From JBGOUP01 sp041477655 (GTDB lineage Bacteria > Patescibacteriota > UBA1384 > 2-12-FULL-50-11), in the NCBI GenBank assembly GCA_041477655.1, contig JBGOUP010000003.1, positions 1 to 32,765 on the forward strand: a stretch of DNA of 32,765 nt, read 5' to 3'. This document shows, piece by piece, positions 8,209 to 15,677 of the stretch. The translations under genes were made by a program, and so were the position numbers. Numbering within the stretch: position 1 is the first letter of the stretch; each line of letters begins with the position of its first letter. Under the pieces are notes generated by a model that was given only the letters and a program-made list of their open reading frames with translations, did no database searches and was not told where the DNA came from.

Positions 8209-8237
8209 GTTATGGTGATTCTTCACTGACTTGTCAA
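8209..8237 (-). promoter_or_regulatory. Promoter of the DUF4430-like gene (leaderless type)
   Basis: On the minus strand, TTGACA (8237-8232), a 17 nt spacer and CATAAC (8214-8209), with 6 nt to ATG 8202. It decides the start codon because it overlaps the alternative GTG start. Confidence 0.5.
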
Positions 8238-8305
8238 CAGTTGTGTTAAATTCTCCAAATTACAGGTAGAATTTGACCAATGATTGGGTCAAAAATTTCC
8301 GCTAA

Positions 8306-9412
8306 ATGTCGTTAGAGGTGGGTATCGTCGGATTGCCAAACGTTGGTAAATCGTCGCTGTTCAATACCCTGACAAAGGCCGGCGCTCAAGCAAGCAATTT
8401 CCCCTTCACTACTATCGAGCCCAATGTGGGTATTGTAGAAGTGCCAGATGCTCGGCTTAAATTTCTTAGGGAAACCTATCAGAGCGCCAAAACAATCCCC
8501 GCCACCATAAAATTTGTTGATATTGCCGGCCTGGTTAAAGGCGCATCGGCTGGCGAAGGTTTGGGTAATCAATTTTTGAGTCACATTCGTTCGGTTGATG
8601 CCATTGTCGAGGTGGTTCGGGTTTTTGACGACGCCAATGTCATTCATGTGGCTGGCCAAGTCAATCCAGACGAAGATATCTCAACCGTTAATACCGAACT
8701 GTTGTTGGCCGATTTAGAGCAAGCTCAAAAAGCTCTGGAACGTTTAGAGAAAAATAAAAAGCCAAGCAGTACCGATGCTCATTATTACTTATATGCGATA
8801 GGAGAACGCTCCGCGATAATGAAGACTAGTTTGGAAAAAGCCATTGAACTGTTTAACCGGGGTGAGCCGCTACGAACTCAACCAGAGCTAGCAATAGAGC
8901 TCAAGCAATTTCAGTTTTTGACGGCTAAACCCTTGCTCTACGTGGCCAATGTTGGTGAGACGGTAGATCAAGCCAAACTGGAACAAATCAATGCCCACGC
9001 TCAAAAGGAAAATGCCACTGTTATTGCCATATCGGTCAAAGCCGAACTGGAAATCGTTGATCTGCCGGAAGCTGAACAAGCTGAATACAGAAAAGAATTG
9101 AGCTTAATATCCGGGCTGGGTCAAGTTATCCAAGCTAGCTACGCTTTATTGGATTTAATTACCTTTTTTACTGCCGGGCCTAAAGAATCGCGTGCTTGGA
9201 CGATTGCTCGAGGCGCCAAAGCTCCCCAAGCCGCCGGCGTTATCCACACCGATTTTGAGCGTGGCTTTATCCGAGCACAAGTCTTCAACGTTGAAGATCT
9301 GCAAAAATATGGTAGCGAAAAAGCCGTCAAAGAAGCTGGCAAACTTCGTAGCGAAGGCAAAGATTACGTCGTTCAGGATGGGGACGTTGTCGAGTTTTTA
9401 TTTAACGTCTAA
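8306..9412 (+). CDS. ychF: Redox-regulated ATPase YchF (Obg family)
   Basis: Universal P-loop NTPase of the Obg/YchF group that binds ribosomes and preferentially hydrolyses ATP. At 368 residues it is the normal family length. Visible motifs: G1 GLPNVGKSSLFNTLTK (residues 8-23), switch region NFPFTTIEPNVG, G3 DIAGLVKGASAGEGLGNQFL, and the YchF-type G4 replacement NVGE in YVANVGE in place of NKxD. The C-terminal TGS domain includes TFFTAGPKESRAWTI and ends VQDGDVVEFLFNV. A TAGAAT hexamer at 8267-8272 may be its -10. The next gene begins close behind and may be cotranscribed. Confidence 0.97.
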   Translation: MSLEVGIVGLPNVGKSSLFNTLTKAGAQASNFPFTTIEPNVGIVEVPDARLKFLRETYQSAKTIPATIKFVDIAGLVKGASAGEGLGNQFLSHIRSVDAIVEVVRVFDDANVIHVAGQVNPDEDISTVNTELLLADLEQAQKALERLEKNKKPSSTDAHYYLYAIGERSAIMKTSLEKAIELFNRGEPLRTQPELAIELKQFQFLTAKPLLYVANVGETVDQAKLEQINAHAQKENATVIAISVKAELEIVDLPEAEQAEYRKELSLISGLGQVIQASYALLDLITFFTAGPKESRAWTIARGAKAPQAAGVIHTDFERGFIRAQVFNVEDLQKYGSEKAVKEAGKLRSEGKDYVVQDGDVVEFLFNV

Positions 9413-9493
9413 TTCTTGATTTCTCCAAAAGTATTAGATATACTGACTTGGCAGTTGTTATTTAACATTGCCAAATCAACGAAGGAGGAGGAT

Positions 9494-10441
9494 GTGGAAA
9501 ACATTGTCACCAAGCTCTATCGGCAAAAGGCTAAGCTTATGCCGCCTTTATCCAATTCTGCCCAGGCACTTTTGGGCGCTTTCGACTGGCCGGTGACTAT
9601 CGGGCTACTAACTTACTTATTAGCTCGGTTTTGTTGCGGGCTTTGGGATTACCGAACGGATATTTATGGAAATTGGGTGAATTACGAAGTAGACGGTTGG
9701 GAACTAACTTTCGTTGCGACAGCTGGATCTTTAATCACTGTTTTATTCTACTCTTTCTCGGAGTATTATAGTGAACCAAGATGCTTGCCGAAATTGGCAT
9801 TGTCTTGGCTGTTTCATTTAGTCGCCCAAACTGCCCGAAATCTTCATCTAAAACGGATTGATCCCAACGATCCAACCATTATCGTCACAGCGATCGACTA
9901 CTTGCAAGATACCGTTATAGCCAAAAAGCAATCGGTTATTGGGCAGATTGAGAAACAAATTCAGGAAGCTCAAAGTGGCCACAATCTACTGGCTCCAATT
10001 ATTAATGACCTGGACGCCCAACTCAAAGAAGAATCTGTTAATTCGAGCATAGTTGACCTTCGTCGGGCTCGACTCGATCAGGCTAGAAACAATGACCAGG
10101 TTCTGGACAAGCATCTTGGCTTTCTGGCAGAGAAAAAAGAACAAGCTCAATCAGCAGTCAAGCCCTGTTTGGAGTTAGCCAACCAACTCAAAGCCAATTT
10201 TGAAGTGGCAGTCCAGATTGAGGTGATTGGTCGGACAGCCAATCAGGTCGCCCGAGTTCCTAATGAGCAGGAATTGATCGAACGGTCGCTCAACGAACTT
10301 CGCGATTTAGTGCTGTCGGCCACCGACCAGCTACTAGATATTGAGCTACAGGCCAATAGCTCAATCGCCGCTCATATGGAAATGGGCGTTGATCCTAATA
10401 TCAGAGACGAAGAAGGTCAGAAATTAAAACTTCGCCAGTAA
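9494..10441 (+). CDS. Two-helix membrane protein with cytoplasmic coiled coil, unknown function
   Basis: Family not recognised. I chose GTG 9494 because AAGGAGG ends 5 nt upstream; the same frame is also open from TTG 9416, just after the ychF stop. Two hydrophobic segments lie in the first third (VTIGLLTYLLARFCCGLW and ELTFVATAGSLITVLFYSF). They are followed by an approximately 200-residue charged helical region with heptad character (QIEKQIQEAQSG, EKKEQAQSAVK), probably a coiled coil. Length is 315 residues. A strong bidirectional terminator follows. Cotranscription with ychF is possible; no function is inferred. Confidence 0.7.
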   Translation: MENIVTKLYRQKAKLMPPLSNSAQALLGAFDWPVTIGLLTYLLARFCCGLWDYRTDIYGNWVNYEVDGWELTFVATAGSLITVLFYSFSEYYSEPRCLPKLALSWLFHLVAQTARNLHLKRIDPNDPTIIVTAIDYLQDTVIAKKQSVIGQIEKQIQEAQSGHNLLAPIINDLDAQLKEESVNSSIVDLRRARLDQARNNDQVLDKHLGFLAEKKEQAQSAVKPCLELANQLKANFEVAVQIEVIGRTANQVARVPNEQELIERSLNELRDLVLSATDQLLDIELQANSSIAAHMEMGVDPNIRDEEGQKLKLRQ

Positions 10442-10458
10442 GCTGGACAAAAAAAATC

Positions 10459-10490
10459 TAACCCGCTACCGGAAGGTAACGGGTTCATTT
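10459..10490. terminator. Bidirectional intrinsic terminator
   Basis: Near-perfect stem AACCCGCTACC / GGTAACGGGTT with a GGAA loop. It is followed by a T-rich stretch on the plus strand and by a run of eight T on the minus strand (A run at about 10450-10456), so it can end both convergent genes. The rest of 10491-10587 holds nothing recognised. Confidence 0.85.
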
Positions 10491-10587
10491 TACTCTAAAA
10501 ACTGATTTCGGGCTTAGTCAGGAAATTAAAACAATTCCAGAGTTCTTCATGTGATATATGACATAAAGAATCAGCCAGCCGATTTCT

Positions 10588-11265
10588 TTAGAAATTCAAC
10601 AGATCGTGATGAGCTTTGAGCCACTTTTCCGCTTCTTTATAGCGAGGGCAGTAATCTTCAACTAACCGCCAAAACTTTTTTGAGTGGTTCATGTTGGTCA
10701 GATGAGCTAGCTCATGGTAAATAACATAATCGCTAACAAAATCCGGTGCCATAATTAGCCGCCAATTTAAAGAAATAGTCGAGCGGCTGGAACATGATCC
10801 CCAGCGAGTTCGTTGGGAGCGAATGGTCACATTTTTTAGATCTTTTGCAACCAAGTCCGAGAGCAGTGGCAATCGTTCTTCAAAATGTTTTTTGGCTTCA
10901 ACGCGATACCATTTTTCTAAAACCGTTCTGACAGTTTGATGATCTTCGTTACGTGCGTGAACAATCAGTTCGGTTTTTGTTCGTTCAACTTTTTCTCTGG
11001 CAATCGTGTTAACAGTCAAGCGAAATTGAAATTCATGACCCCGAAAAAACAGCGTTGAGCGGGAATCGGTCAGCTCGTTTAGTTTAGCTAAAACCGTGGA
11101 TCGTTTTTGGCTAATCCATTCCCCATTTTCAGCCACGAAGTTGTTTATTAGCAATTGAGGGGTAAATCGCGGTGCTGTCACCACCACCCTACCGTCAGGG
11201 TAAACCCTGATACGCAAATGCCGTGCCGTAGACAAACGCTTCACCTCCCAAGATGACTCGTCCAC
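10588..11265 (-). CDS. YgjP/DUF45-type zinc metallopeptidase
   Basis: A 225-residue protein with the M48-like DUF45 signature YVIYHELAHLTNMNHSKKFW. This gives the HExxH zinc site plus a downstream His, and it is preceded by the family motif RWGSCSSRSTISLNWRLIMAP. The N-terminal beta-rich part (RHLRIRVYPDGRVVVTAP) also fits YgjP. These proteins are cytoplasmic and are linked to SprT-like peptidases; the physiological substrate is not known. It starts with GTG, 9 nt after the stop of a small membrane-protein gene, so the two form an operon. It ends at the bidirectional terminator. Confidence 0.9.
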   Translation of the reverse strand: MDESSWEVKRLSTARHLRIRVYPDGRVVVTAPRFTPQLLINNFVAENGEWISQKRSTVLAKLNELTDSRSTLFFRGHEFQFRLTVNTIAREKVERTKTELIVHARNEDHQTVRTVLEKWYRVEAKKHFEERLPLLSDLVAKDLKNVTIRSQRTRWGSCSSRSTISLNWRLIMAPDFVSDYVIYHELAHLTNMNHSKKFWRLVEDYCPRYKEAEKWLKAHHDLLNF

Positions 11266-11274
11266 TGTTGTGTG

Positions 11275-11490
11275 CTAGTAGAGAGAGTTGGTGGTGCTAC
11301 CGGAACTGGCGTTTTTGTTGTGGTAGTAGTACCAGATACCACCGTAAACCACGATAGCAATAACCAGATAGATCAAGATCCATTTCCACATACTGCCTTT
11401 TTTGCCATAGCCTGATTGGTCAGTGGCAGGCTGGGACTGGGCGGGCATGGCTGGCTTGGTCTGATCTGTATTCTGTTCTTGTTCTTCCAT
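11275..11490 (-). CDS. Small single-pass membrane protein
   Basis: A 71-residue protein of unknown function. A polar Gln/Thr/Pro-rich N-terminus of about 32 residues is followed by one transmembrane helix (MWKWILIYLVIAIVVYGGIWYYY) and a short Asn/Ser tail. Layout and composition resemble the 102-residue protein at 6524-6832. It is probably cotranscribed with the downstream metallopeptidase. Confidence 0.65.
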   Translation of the reverse strand: MEEQEQNTDQTKPAMPAQSQPATDQSGYGKKGSMWKWILIYLVIAIVVYGGIWYYYHNKNASSGSTTNSLY

Positions 11491-11544
11491 AACCCCAGCC
11501 TGACAAAAGATAAATTAGTTGTCAAATTGTTGCGCGCTCGACCA

Positions 11545-11647
11545 TGAGCTGTGAATACTTGGAAAAGCGAACTGAAGCTTCTACTTTTGCTAAAACTGCT
11601 CGGGCAAAAGTAACGAAGCGAGCGGAACCGGCGATCCCTCTAATCTG
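11545..11647. repeat. Non-coding hairpin-bearing stretch beside tRNA-Asp
   Basis: No gene lies between 11491 and 11647. The stretch contains ACTTTTGC and GCAAAAGT as an inverted repeat around a short loop (about 11581-11612), flanked by CGAAGCGAGCGGAACC-type sequence. It lies just downstream of tRNA-Asp on the minus strand. It may be a dispersed repeat or processing element; only the hairpin is directly visible. Confidence 0.4.
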
Positions 11648-11721
11648 CGCAGTGGACGGGACTCGAACCCGCGACCCCCGCCGTGACAGGGCGGTGCTCT
11701 AACCAGCTGAGCTACCACTGC
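11648..11721 (-). tRNA. tRNA-Asp (GTC)
   Basis: 74-nt cloverleaf: acceptor GCAGTGG/CCACTGC, D arm GCTCAGCTGGTTAGAGC, anticodon stem CCGCC/GGCGG with loop CTGTCAC (anticodon GTC), T arm GCGGG-TTCGAGT-CCCGT, discriminator G. CCA is not encoded. Confidence 0.97.
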
Positions 11722-11750
11722 AAGGCTCTTGAACCAGGAAGTTCCCCGTC

Positions 11751-11779
11751 ATTGTAACAGATTGGCAGTGGGTATTGAA
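11751..11779 (-). promoter_or_regulatory. Putative tRNA-Asp promoter
   Basis: On the minus strand, TTCAAT (11779-11774), a 17 nt spacer and TACAAT (11756-11751), about 29 nt upstream of the tRNA. Confidence 0.5.
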
Positions 11780-11862
11780 CGGCTGATGGCTGATAACTTA
11801 AAACCGAAAACTAAATTCTAAAAACTGAATACTGATTTCTGAAAACTGATAACTGAATACTG
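11779..11862 (-). repeat. Degenerate heptanucleotide tandem array (CAGTTWT-like)
   Basis: Reading the minus strand from 11862, twelve 7-nt units follow without gaps: CAGTATT, CAGTTAT, CAGTTTT, CAGAAAT, CAGTATT, CAGTTTT, TAGAATT, TAGTTTT, CGGTTTT, AAGTTAT, CAGCCAT, CAGCCGT. The array begins one base after the stop codon of the parvulin gene. The same units recur inside the RNase P RNA gene. Confidence 0.85.
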
Positions 11863-11863
11863 T

Positions 11864-12886
11864 CTATATCTTGATATATCGGTAAATTTTGTACTTGTTG
11901 GAGGTTTGTTTGAACCAATCTTCATAAGTTTGAGGATTATCGCCGGTTCGTTCGGTCACTTGAATTATATGGTAACCAAACTGCGTTTGGACGGGATCGG
12001 ACACTTTATTGACAGCCAAACTAAAAGACGCATCCTCAAAGGCCGGGGCAATCTGGGCGGCCAACTCGCCCTTTCGCCAGTAGCCGAGATCTCCGCCACT
12101 ATCCTTGGTTTGGGCATCTTGGCTGAATTCCTTAGCCACTTGGCCAAAATCCTTACCGCCATCCAACTGCTTTTTGGCCTGAACGGCCGCGTCTTGAGTT
12201 GAAGTTAAAATATGGCGAACCTTGACCCGGGTCAGGACAACATTCTTAACCTTTTCTTTGAGCACTTGCTCGGCAATAATTTGTTTGAACTGGGTTAGGT
12301 TCATATCGTAGAGTTGCTTAATTTTTTTTTCGATATCAGCCGGCTTGCCCTGTTTGTCAAAAGCTTTATTGAGCTCGTCTTGGCTAACGTTGATACCCCT
12401 GGATTGGGCTTCCAGATAGATGACCTTGTCTTCGATTAATCCCTCCAAGACTCGTGTTCGGAGATCTTTATCGGTGGGAATTTTACTAGAGACATCTTTT
12501 GGCCCTTGAGTGTTGAAAGTCGTTAGGAAATGTAACCGCTCTAAAAACTTATGACCCCAAATAAAGGTGTTATTAACCCGCGCCGCTGGTAAAGGATAAA
12601 GATTGGTTAGATTTCGAGTAAAAGTGGATTCCGAGTGCTTGGAGTAGAGAAGAACCACTCCGCTAACACCAAAAATAAAGTAAAAAGCCAAGATAAAGCT
12701 GGCGATGTCAATAAAGATAGTGGCCGGATTTAAGGCGTGGCGACGGACTAAAGCTCGAACAAATGGGATTCGTAGCTGCAACCATCCCCAAGCGTTCTCA
12801 TAGATATGCACCAGGAGCCGACCAAACCACATCAAGCCATCCCAGATTGATGTTAAAAAAGCCGTAAGTGGGGAAAGTTTGCCCAT
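11864..12886 (-). CDS. Membrane-anchored parvulin-type peptidyl-prolyl isomerase
   Basis: Extracytoplasmic folding factor of the PrsA/SurA type. The 340-residue product has an N-terminal hydrophobic segment at about residues 58-80 (IDIASFILAFYFIFGVSGVV), a SurA_N-like helical region (LIEDKVIYLEAQSRGINVSQ), and a rotamase domain starting at VKVRHILTSTQDAA, with FGQVAKEFSQDAQTKDSGGD, LGYWRKGEL and FGYHIIQVTER. The approximately 55-residue cytoplasmic N-terminus before the helix is longer than in PrsA. Its start overlaps the end of the preceding membrane-protein gene by 34 nt, in line with the LCP-led envelope operon. Confidence 0.9.
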   Translation of the reverse strand: MGKLSPLTAFLTSIWDGLMWFGRLLVHIYENAWGWLQLRIPFVRALVRRHALNPATIFIDIASFILAFYFIFGVSGVVLLYSKHSESTFTRNLTNLYPLPAARVNNTFIWGHKFLERLHFLTTFNTQGPKDVSSKIPTDKDLRTRVLEGLIEDKVIYLEAQSRGINVSQDELNKAFDKQGKPADIEKKIKQLYDMNLTQFKQIIAEQVLKEKVKNVVLTRVKVRHILTSTQDAAVQAKKQLDGGKDFGQVAKEFSQDAQTKDSGGDLGYWRKGELAAQIAPAFEDASFSLAVNKVSDPVQTQFGYHIIQVTERTGDNPQTYEDWFKQTSNKYKIYRYIKI

Positions 12887-13425
12887 ATCAGTGTGCCTAG
12901 TACCAGGATAACAGCCAAAGAGACAAAAATGAAATGGGCCAAGACCGATTGGTTAGAACCGCCCTCCTTAATTTTCAGATAGTACCAGAGAGCGTAAAAG
13001 AACAGGAAGGTAATCAAGGCCCGGTTGAAAAAACTAAACGGCCAGAAAACAACTACCGAGCTCACTTCCGTCGTCGCTAAACTTATTAGAAACCAATTGA
13101 CAAGCGTTTGTCGGTTCAGACTTTGTTGGTCAATTAAACCGGCTGTTAGGCCAATGACGTTGATTGAGCCAAATACAATAATGCTTGCCAATAGTGGCGA
13201 TGATAATTTTATGTAACTAAAATTGGCTAGGACAAGACTAAACAAGACGGCGCCGACCAATGGCAGATCAATTTTTTTTAGCCAGACCATAAACACCATC
13301 AATACCCCGGCTACAAGAAGGGCTAGCCTGGCGGCTGGGCTAGGAGTATACGGCCAAATAACTATGAGGCTGGCAATAGGCACTATGGCGAAAAAAATAA
13401 CCGGCCAATGAAGGCGACGAAGCAT
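12853..13425 (-). CDS. Polytopic membrane protein of unknown function
   Basis: A 190-residue hydrophobic protein with about six predicted transmembrane segments (for example VIFFAIVPIASLIVIWPY, LPLVGAVLFSLVLANF, LAHFIFVSLAVILVLGTLIW). Loops are short and no catalytic motif is seen. It starts 4 nt after the LCP gene stop and overlaps the parvulin gene, so it belongs to one transcript with them and presumably acts in the envelope. Confidence 0.7.
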   Translation of the reverse strand: MLRRLHWPVIFFAIVPIASLIVIWPYTPSPAARLALLVAGVLMVFMVWLKKIDLPLVGAVLFSLVLANFSYIKLSSPLLASIIVFGSINVIGLTAGLIDQQSLNRQTLVNWFLISLATTEVSSVVVFWPFSFFNRALITFLFFYALWYYLKIKEGGSNQSVLAHFIFVSLAVILVLGTLIWANFPHLRLF

Positions 13426-13429
13426 AGAG

Positions 13430-14794
13430 TTACTTTAAGCGGTAGTCGTTGCCGATGACAAGTACAATGTCTGCCTGATCAACTCGACTGGCAGTCGTGC
13501 CGACGATTGGCGTCAAATTGAAGCGTCGTTTGAGCAGAGCCAGAGTATATGGTTTATCGGTGTTGTAATAATGGAGGGCGCTCTTCTTTTGAAGGGAAGC
13601 AGTAGTGGTGCTGGTAATAGTATAATCATAGGCTTTTAGTTTAGCACTAACGGATTTACCAATGGCCTCACTGCCGCTGGCGTTGACTATAGCAACCTTA
13701 GCCTTTTCCCTGATTAGGTACGGTTCCGGCAGGAAGGAAGCAACGTAGTCTTGTAGGTCGCGATAATCGCTCACACCAAGTTTGGGAAAAATAATATAAC
13801 CAGCGGCCGGATCGTTAGTGGAGCGGAGCGGCGAGTCGGGATTAGTGTCTAATACCTTACCTGAAGTGCCCTCGCTGGTGATTTTCTTAACTATGGCTAG
13901 GATTTGTTTGGAATCGTCGATACTAATGTCGGTTCGAAGGTGGCCACCCAAAATCGAGAAGAGATCAGAGATTTTTTTTGGGTTAGTTAAGACGTTAAGA
14001 CTTAAGACCTTGTCCTTGGCGACTGAAATAATCTGTTGCTGGCGACGGGATCGGTCAAAATCACTGGTAGTTTCTCGACTTCGAGCATATTCCAAAGCCT
14101 TTTTGCCGTTGAACGTTTGTAGGCCAGCTGGAAAATAGACCGGCGCGTAGCCTTTCTCGGCTGCGTCGGGGAAGAATGGGTCGTTCAGGGGTTTATCAAC
14201 GTAAACCTGAATTCCATTGATGGCATTAATAAATTGCTCGAAACCCTGGAAATCAACTCGGGCGTAGAAATGAATAGGAATACCCATAATCCCTGCCACT
14301 GTGGTTTTTAGGGCGTCGGCGCCGGCGTCGCTTTTGGGATCGCAGTTCTTTTTATTGGCCTGGCAGATGCTGTTGGCGGCGTTGTAGACAGCGTTTATCT
14401 TAGCCTTGCCACCCCCAGGCTGATTAACATAAAAATCTCGGGGAAGCGATACCGTTACAACTCGTGAATTAACTGGGTCAATTGAATAAACTTCCAGCGA
14501 ATCGGTTAGACCGGCGGCTTGATCAGCGCCGATCAGTAATACATTAATTCGACCATCGCCCTCTCGTTTAAGCTGATCGGGAGGGATGTCACCAGTGAAT
14601 TTAAAAAACGATGGTTCCTCGCTATTATTCTTGGCCGAGATGTTGTGGAAAGCGGCCAGACCGCTAAAAGTTACCCAAGAAATGACGCCAACAATCAAAA
14701 CCAAAACTCCCCAGAGAAAAAGTCGCCACTTTTTATGTCGCGACTGATTGAGAGCCGACACTTCTTTGCTGGGTTTCTTGCGTCTAAACAACAT
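13430..14794 (-). CDS. LytR-CpsA-Psr (LCP) family protein with LytR_C domain
   Basis: LCP proteins transfer lipid-linked glycopolymers to peptidoglycan or other acceptors outside the membrane. Seen here: a short cytoplasmic basic stretch (MLFRRKKPSKE), one transmembrane helix (LFLWGVLVLIVGVISWV), and an LCP domain with INVLLIGADQ, VVTVSLPRDFYVN, NAINGIQVYVD, and the Arg-rich ALEYARSRETTSDFDRSRRQ. The C-terminal LytR_C-like domain starts around KAKVAIVNASGSEAIG. ATG 14794 is preferred over the GTG at 14836 because the GTG coincides with a -35-like element and the ATG puts the basic-plus-hydrophobic start in the usual place (454 residues). It is the first gene of a three-gene envelope operon. 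Confidence 0.92.
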   Translation of the reverse strand: MLFRRKKPSKEVSALNQSRHKKWRLFLWGVLVLIVGVISWVTFSGLAAFHNISAKNNSEEPSFFKFTGDIPPDQLKREGDGRINVLLIGADQAAGLTDSLEVYSIDPVNSRVVTVSLPRDFYVNQPGGGKAKINAVYNAANSICQANKKNCDPKSDAGADALKTTVAGIMGIPIHFYARVDFQGFEQFINAINGIQVYVDKPLNDPFFPDAAEKGYAPVYFPAGLQTFNGKKALEYARSRETTSDFDRSRRQQQIISVAKDKVLSLNVLTNPKKISDLFSILGGHLRTDISIDDSKQILAIVKKITSEGTSGKVLDTNPDSPLRSTNDPAAGYIIFPKLGVSDYRDLQDYVASFLPEPYLIREKAKVAIVNASGSEAIGKSVSAKLKAYDYTITSTTTASLQKKSALHYYNTDKPYTLALLKRRFNLTPIVGTTASRVDQADIVLVIGNDYRLK

Positions 14795-14806
14795 GAGACT
14801 CTGGTT

Positions 14807-14836
14807 AATGTAACATAATTTATGGCTGTCAGTCAC
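14807..14836 (-). promoter_or_regulatory. Putative promoter of the LCP operon
   Basis: On the minus strand, GTGACT (14836-14831), an 18 nt spacer and TACATT (14812-14807), 12 nt before ATG 14794. Confidence 0.4.
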
Positions 14837-14862
14837 CTAGTTGGTATATTTGGCAAAACATT

Positions 14863-15240
14863 TCAATACTGAACTTTAGCCAAGCTGGTGGTTTGACTCT
14901 CGACATGGATATTTTTAAGGGCTGACGCGAAAGTTTGGTTGGCCATTTCAATAATTGGTAAACCCAAGCACCAATTTAGGATATTGGCCACTGTTACCCC
15001 AATTCTGGTGCCGGTGTAAGATCCGGGTCCGGTCAAAACACCGACGACATCAATGTTTTTGAGCTCCAACTCTTGGGACATTAAGAGCTGGTCAATTAAA
15101 AGTTGAGTGTCTTGGGCTCGACGCTGGGAATAAATAACTGTCGGAACGCCGTTAATAATCAGAGCGACGTTAGTTCGCTCTCGTTCGGTGGTATCAATTA
15201 GCAAAATTGTCTGAAAAGGTGAGACGACGTTTTTTGTCAT
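14863..15240 (-). CDS. tsaB: TsaB-like protein, short form
   Basis: TsaB is the scaffold partner of TsaD in making N6-threonylcarbamoyladenosine at tRNA position 37. The family motif LTGPGSYTGTRIGVTVANIL is intact, and the N-terminal ILLIDTTERERTNVAL fits the ASKHA fold. At 125 residues it is much shorter than the approximately 220 of typical TsaB; only the N-terminal lobe is left and the second lobe is missing. It overlaps tsaE by 47 nt, the usual partnership. tsaD is not in the window. Confidence 0.88.
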   Translation of the reverse strand: MTKNVVSPFQTILLIDTTERERTNVALIINGVPTVIYSQRRAQDTQLLIDQLLMSQELELKNIDVVGVLTGPGSYTGTRIGVTVANILNWCLGLPIIEMANQTFASALKNIHVESQTTSLAKVQY

Positions 15241-15619
15241 TCAATATATCAATTGTAATGGTTTTAACGTCTTTGGGTAATTTGGCTTGGGCAATTTCCG
15301 GCCATTCAATTATGGTTAGCCTATCTTTATCGGCCAAAGCGTCTTGCCAATCAAAACTAGATAGTTCTTTTTCTGATAGTCGGTAAAAGTCTAGGTGAAC
15401 AACTTTTTTAATCCCCTTGCAGTTAATCGTGTACTGTCGCTCTAGAACAAAAGTTGGGCTGGCGACTCGACCAGTGTAACCCATGGCCAAAACGATAGCT
15501 TTGGTCAGCGTTGTTTTTCCAGCCGCCAGTGGGCCAGACATGGCTATTATGTCGCCACCTTTTAAGTCTTTAACGATTTTTTTCGCCAATTTTGGCAGGT
15601 CAGTTTCTCGTACTTCCAC
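15194..15619 (-). CDS. tsaE: tRNA threonylcarbamoyladenosine biosynthesis ATPase TsaE
   Basis: P-loop ATPase needed for t6A37 modification with TsaB and TsaD. Motifs: Walker A GPLAAGKTTLTKA (family form GxLGAGKTT, here with Ala before AGKT), SPTFVLERQY, and VVHLDFYRL. I chose GTG 15619 (141 residues, MEVRETDLPKLAKKI) over TTG 15655, because the TTG coincides with the -35 element and a TATACT hexamer lies 6 nt before the GTG. It is translationally coupled to tsaB. Confidence 0.92.
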   Translation of the reverse strand: MEVRETDLPKLAKKIVKDLKGGDIIAMSGPLAAGKTTLTKAIVLAMGYTGRVASPTFVLERQYTINCKGIKKVVHLDFYRLSEKELSSFDWQDALADKDRLTIIEWPEIAQAKLPKDVKTITIDILNDKKRRLTFSDNFAN

Positions 15620-15625
15620 GACTTT

Positions 15626-15655
15626 AGTATATTGGATCGCATCTTGATAAACCAA
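15626..15655 (-). promoter_or_regulatory. Promoter of tsaE-tsaB (leaderless type)
   Basis: On the minus strand, TTGGTT (15655-15650), an 18 nt spacer and TATACT (15631-15626), with 6 nt to the GTG start. Confidence 0.5.
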
Positions 15656-15677
15656 TCAGGACAATCAAGATGAGTAG

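Noticed and set aside
9416..9493. TTG 9416 as start of the coiled-coil membrane protein
   Set aside because: There is no SD or promoter for it, whereas GTG 9494 in the same frame has AAGGAGG at 5 nt; the longer form remains possible.
11779..11862. CRISPR array
   Set aside because: The units are only 7 nt and contiguous, without spacers, and there are no cas genes in the window.
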